Source: Prevotella sp.
Lineage (GTDB): Bacteria; Bacteroidota; Bacteroidia; Bacteroidales; Bacteroidaceae
Reading direction: 5' to 3'
Assembly (NCBI GenBank): GCA_017623335.1
Contig: JAGAPI010000267.1
Span: 1 to 5,716 of the forward strand
Length of the DNA: 5,716 nucleotides
Part shown: positions 5,701 through 5,716 of the stretch, piece after piece
How positions within the stretch are numbered: the stretch's first letter is position 1
Layout of the letters: every line of letters starts with the position of its first letter
The notes under the pieces: generated by a model
Told to the model about the DNA's origin: nothing
Databases searched by the model: none
Seen by the model: the letters and a program-made list of their open reading frames with translations, nothing else
Program-made: the position numbers and the translations under genes

Positions 5701-5716
5701 GGTGCGTTAGTTCAGC
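5701..5716 (+). tRNA. Partial tRNA gene, probably tRNA-Asp (5' end only)
   Basis: The last 16 bases, GGTGCGTTAGTTCAGC, have the form of a tRNA 5' end: a seven-base acceptor strand (GGTGCGT), T8 and A9, the D-stem strand GTTC, then A14 and G15. The TAGTTCAG stretch is shared with E. coli tRNA-Asp, and GG at the 5' end suits tRNA-Asp. The anticodon lies beyond the window, so the amino acid identity is inferred. The strong promoter directly upstream supports a real tRNA gene or the first member of a tRNA cluster. Confidence 0.7.

Overview
The window reads as chromosomal DNA of a Bacteroidales bacterium, most likely Prevotella or a close relative. Three promoters fit the Bacteroidota primary sigma factor pattern (TTG or TTTG, 19-20 nt, TAnnTTTG). 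Start codons are preceded by A-rich stretches rather than Shine-Dalgarno sequences. The intergenic repeats belong to a 'TTAGGCACGGATT' palindromic type that I associate with Prevotella/Bacteroides genomes. The species assignment is inference.

Layout. Bases 49-79 hold a promoter for a two-gene, plus-strand polyamine operon. Its first gene is the biosynthetic arginine decarboxylase speA (153-2045). After a 64-nt promoterless gap comes a saccharopine-dehydrogenase-family reductase (2110-3312), best read as carboxy(nor)spermidine dehydrogenase. Together they suggest arginine to agmatine to (by enzymes not in the window) putrescine, then putrescine plus aspartate semialdehyde to carboxyspermidine, the precursor of spermidine. 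The carboxyspermidine decarboxylase that would finish the route is not in the window.

Bases 3313-3706 are non-coding. They are dominated by a 245-nt composite of four alternating palindromic arms built from 9-bp CACGGATTW units. One arm is split by 47 nt and another has lost one unit. A strong hairpin at 3707-3742 follows the convergent minus-strand gene for a DegP/DegQ (HtrA) periplasmic serine protease (3764-5221, or 5248 with the longer start), which has its own promoter at 5262-5291.

The last 450 nt carry a 21-bp tandem repeat (5437-5546), a weak hairpin with a T-run (5603-5632), and a well-formed promoter (5642-5673). This promoter drives a tRNA gene, probably tRNA-Asp, of which only the first 16 nt lie in the window.

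The protein-coding genes are ordinary housekeeping genes. The less usual content is the intergenic repeat architecture. I see no defence system, CRISPR array, insertion sequence or clearly new multi-gene system.
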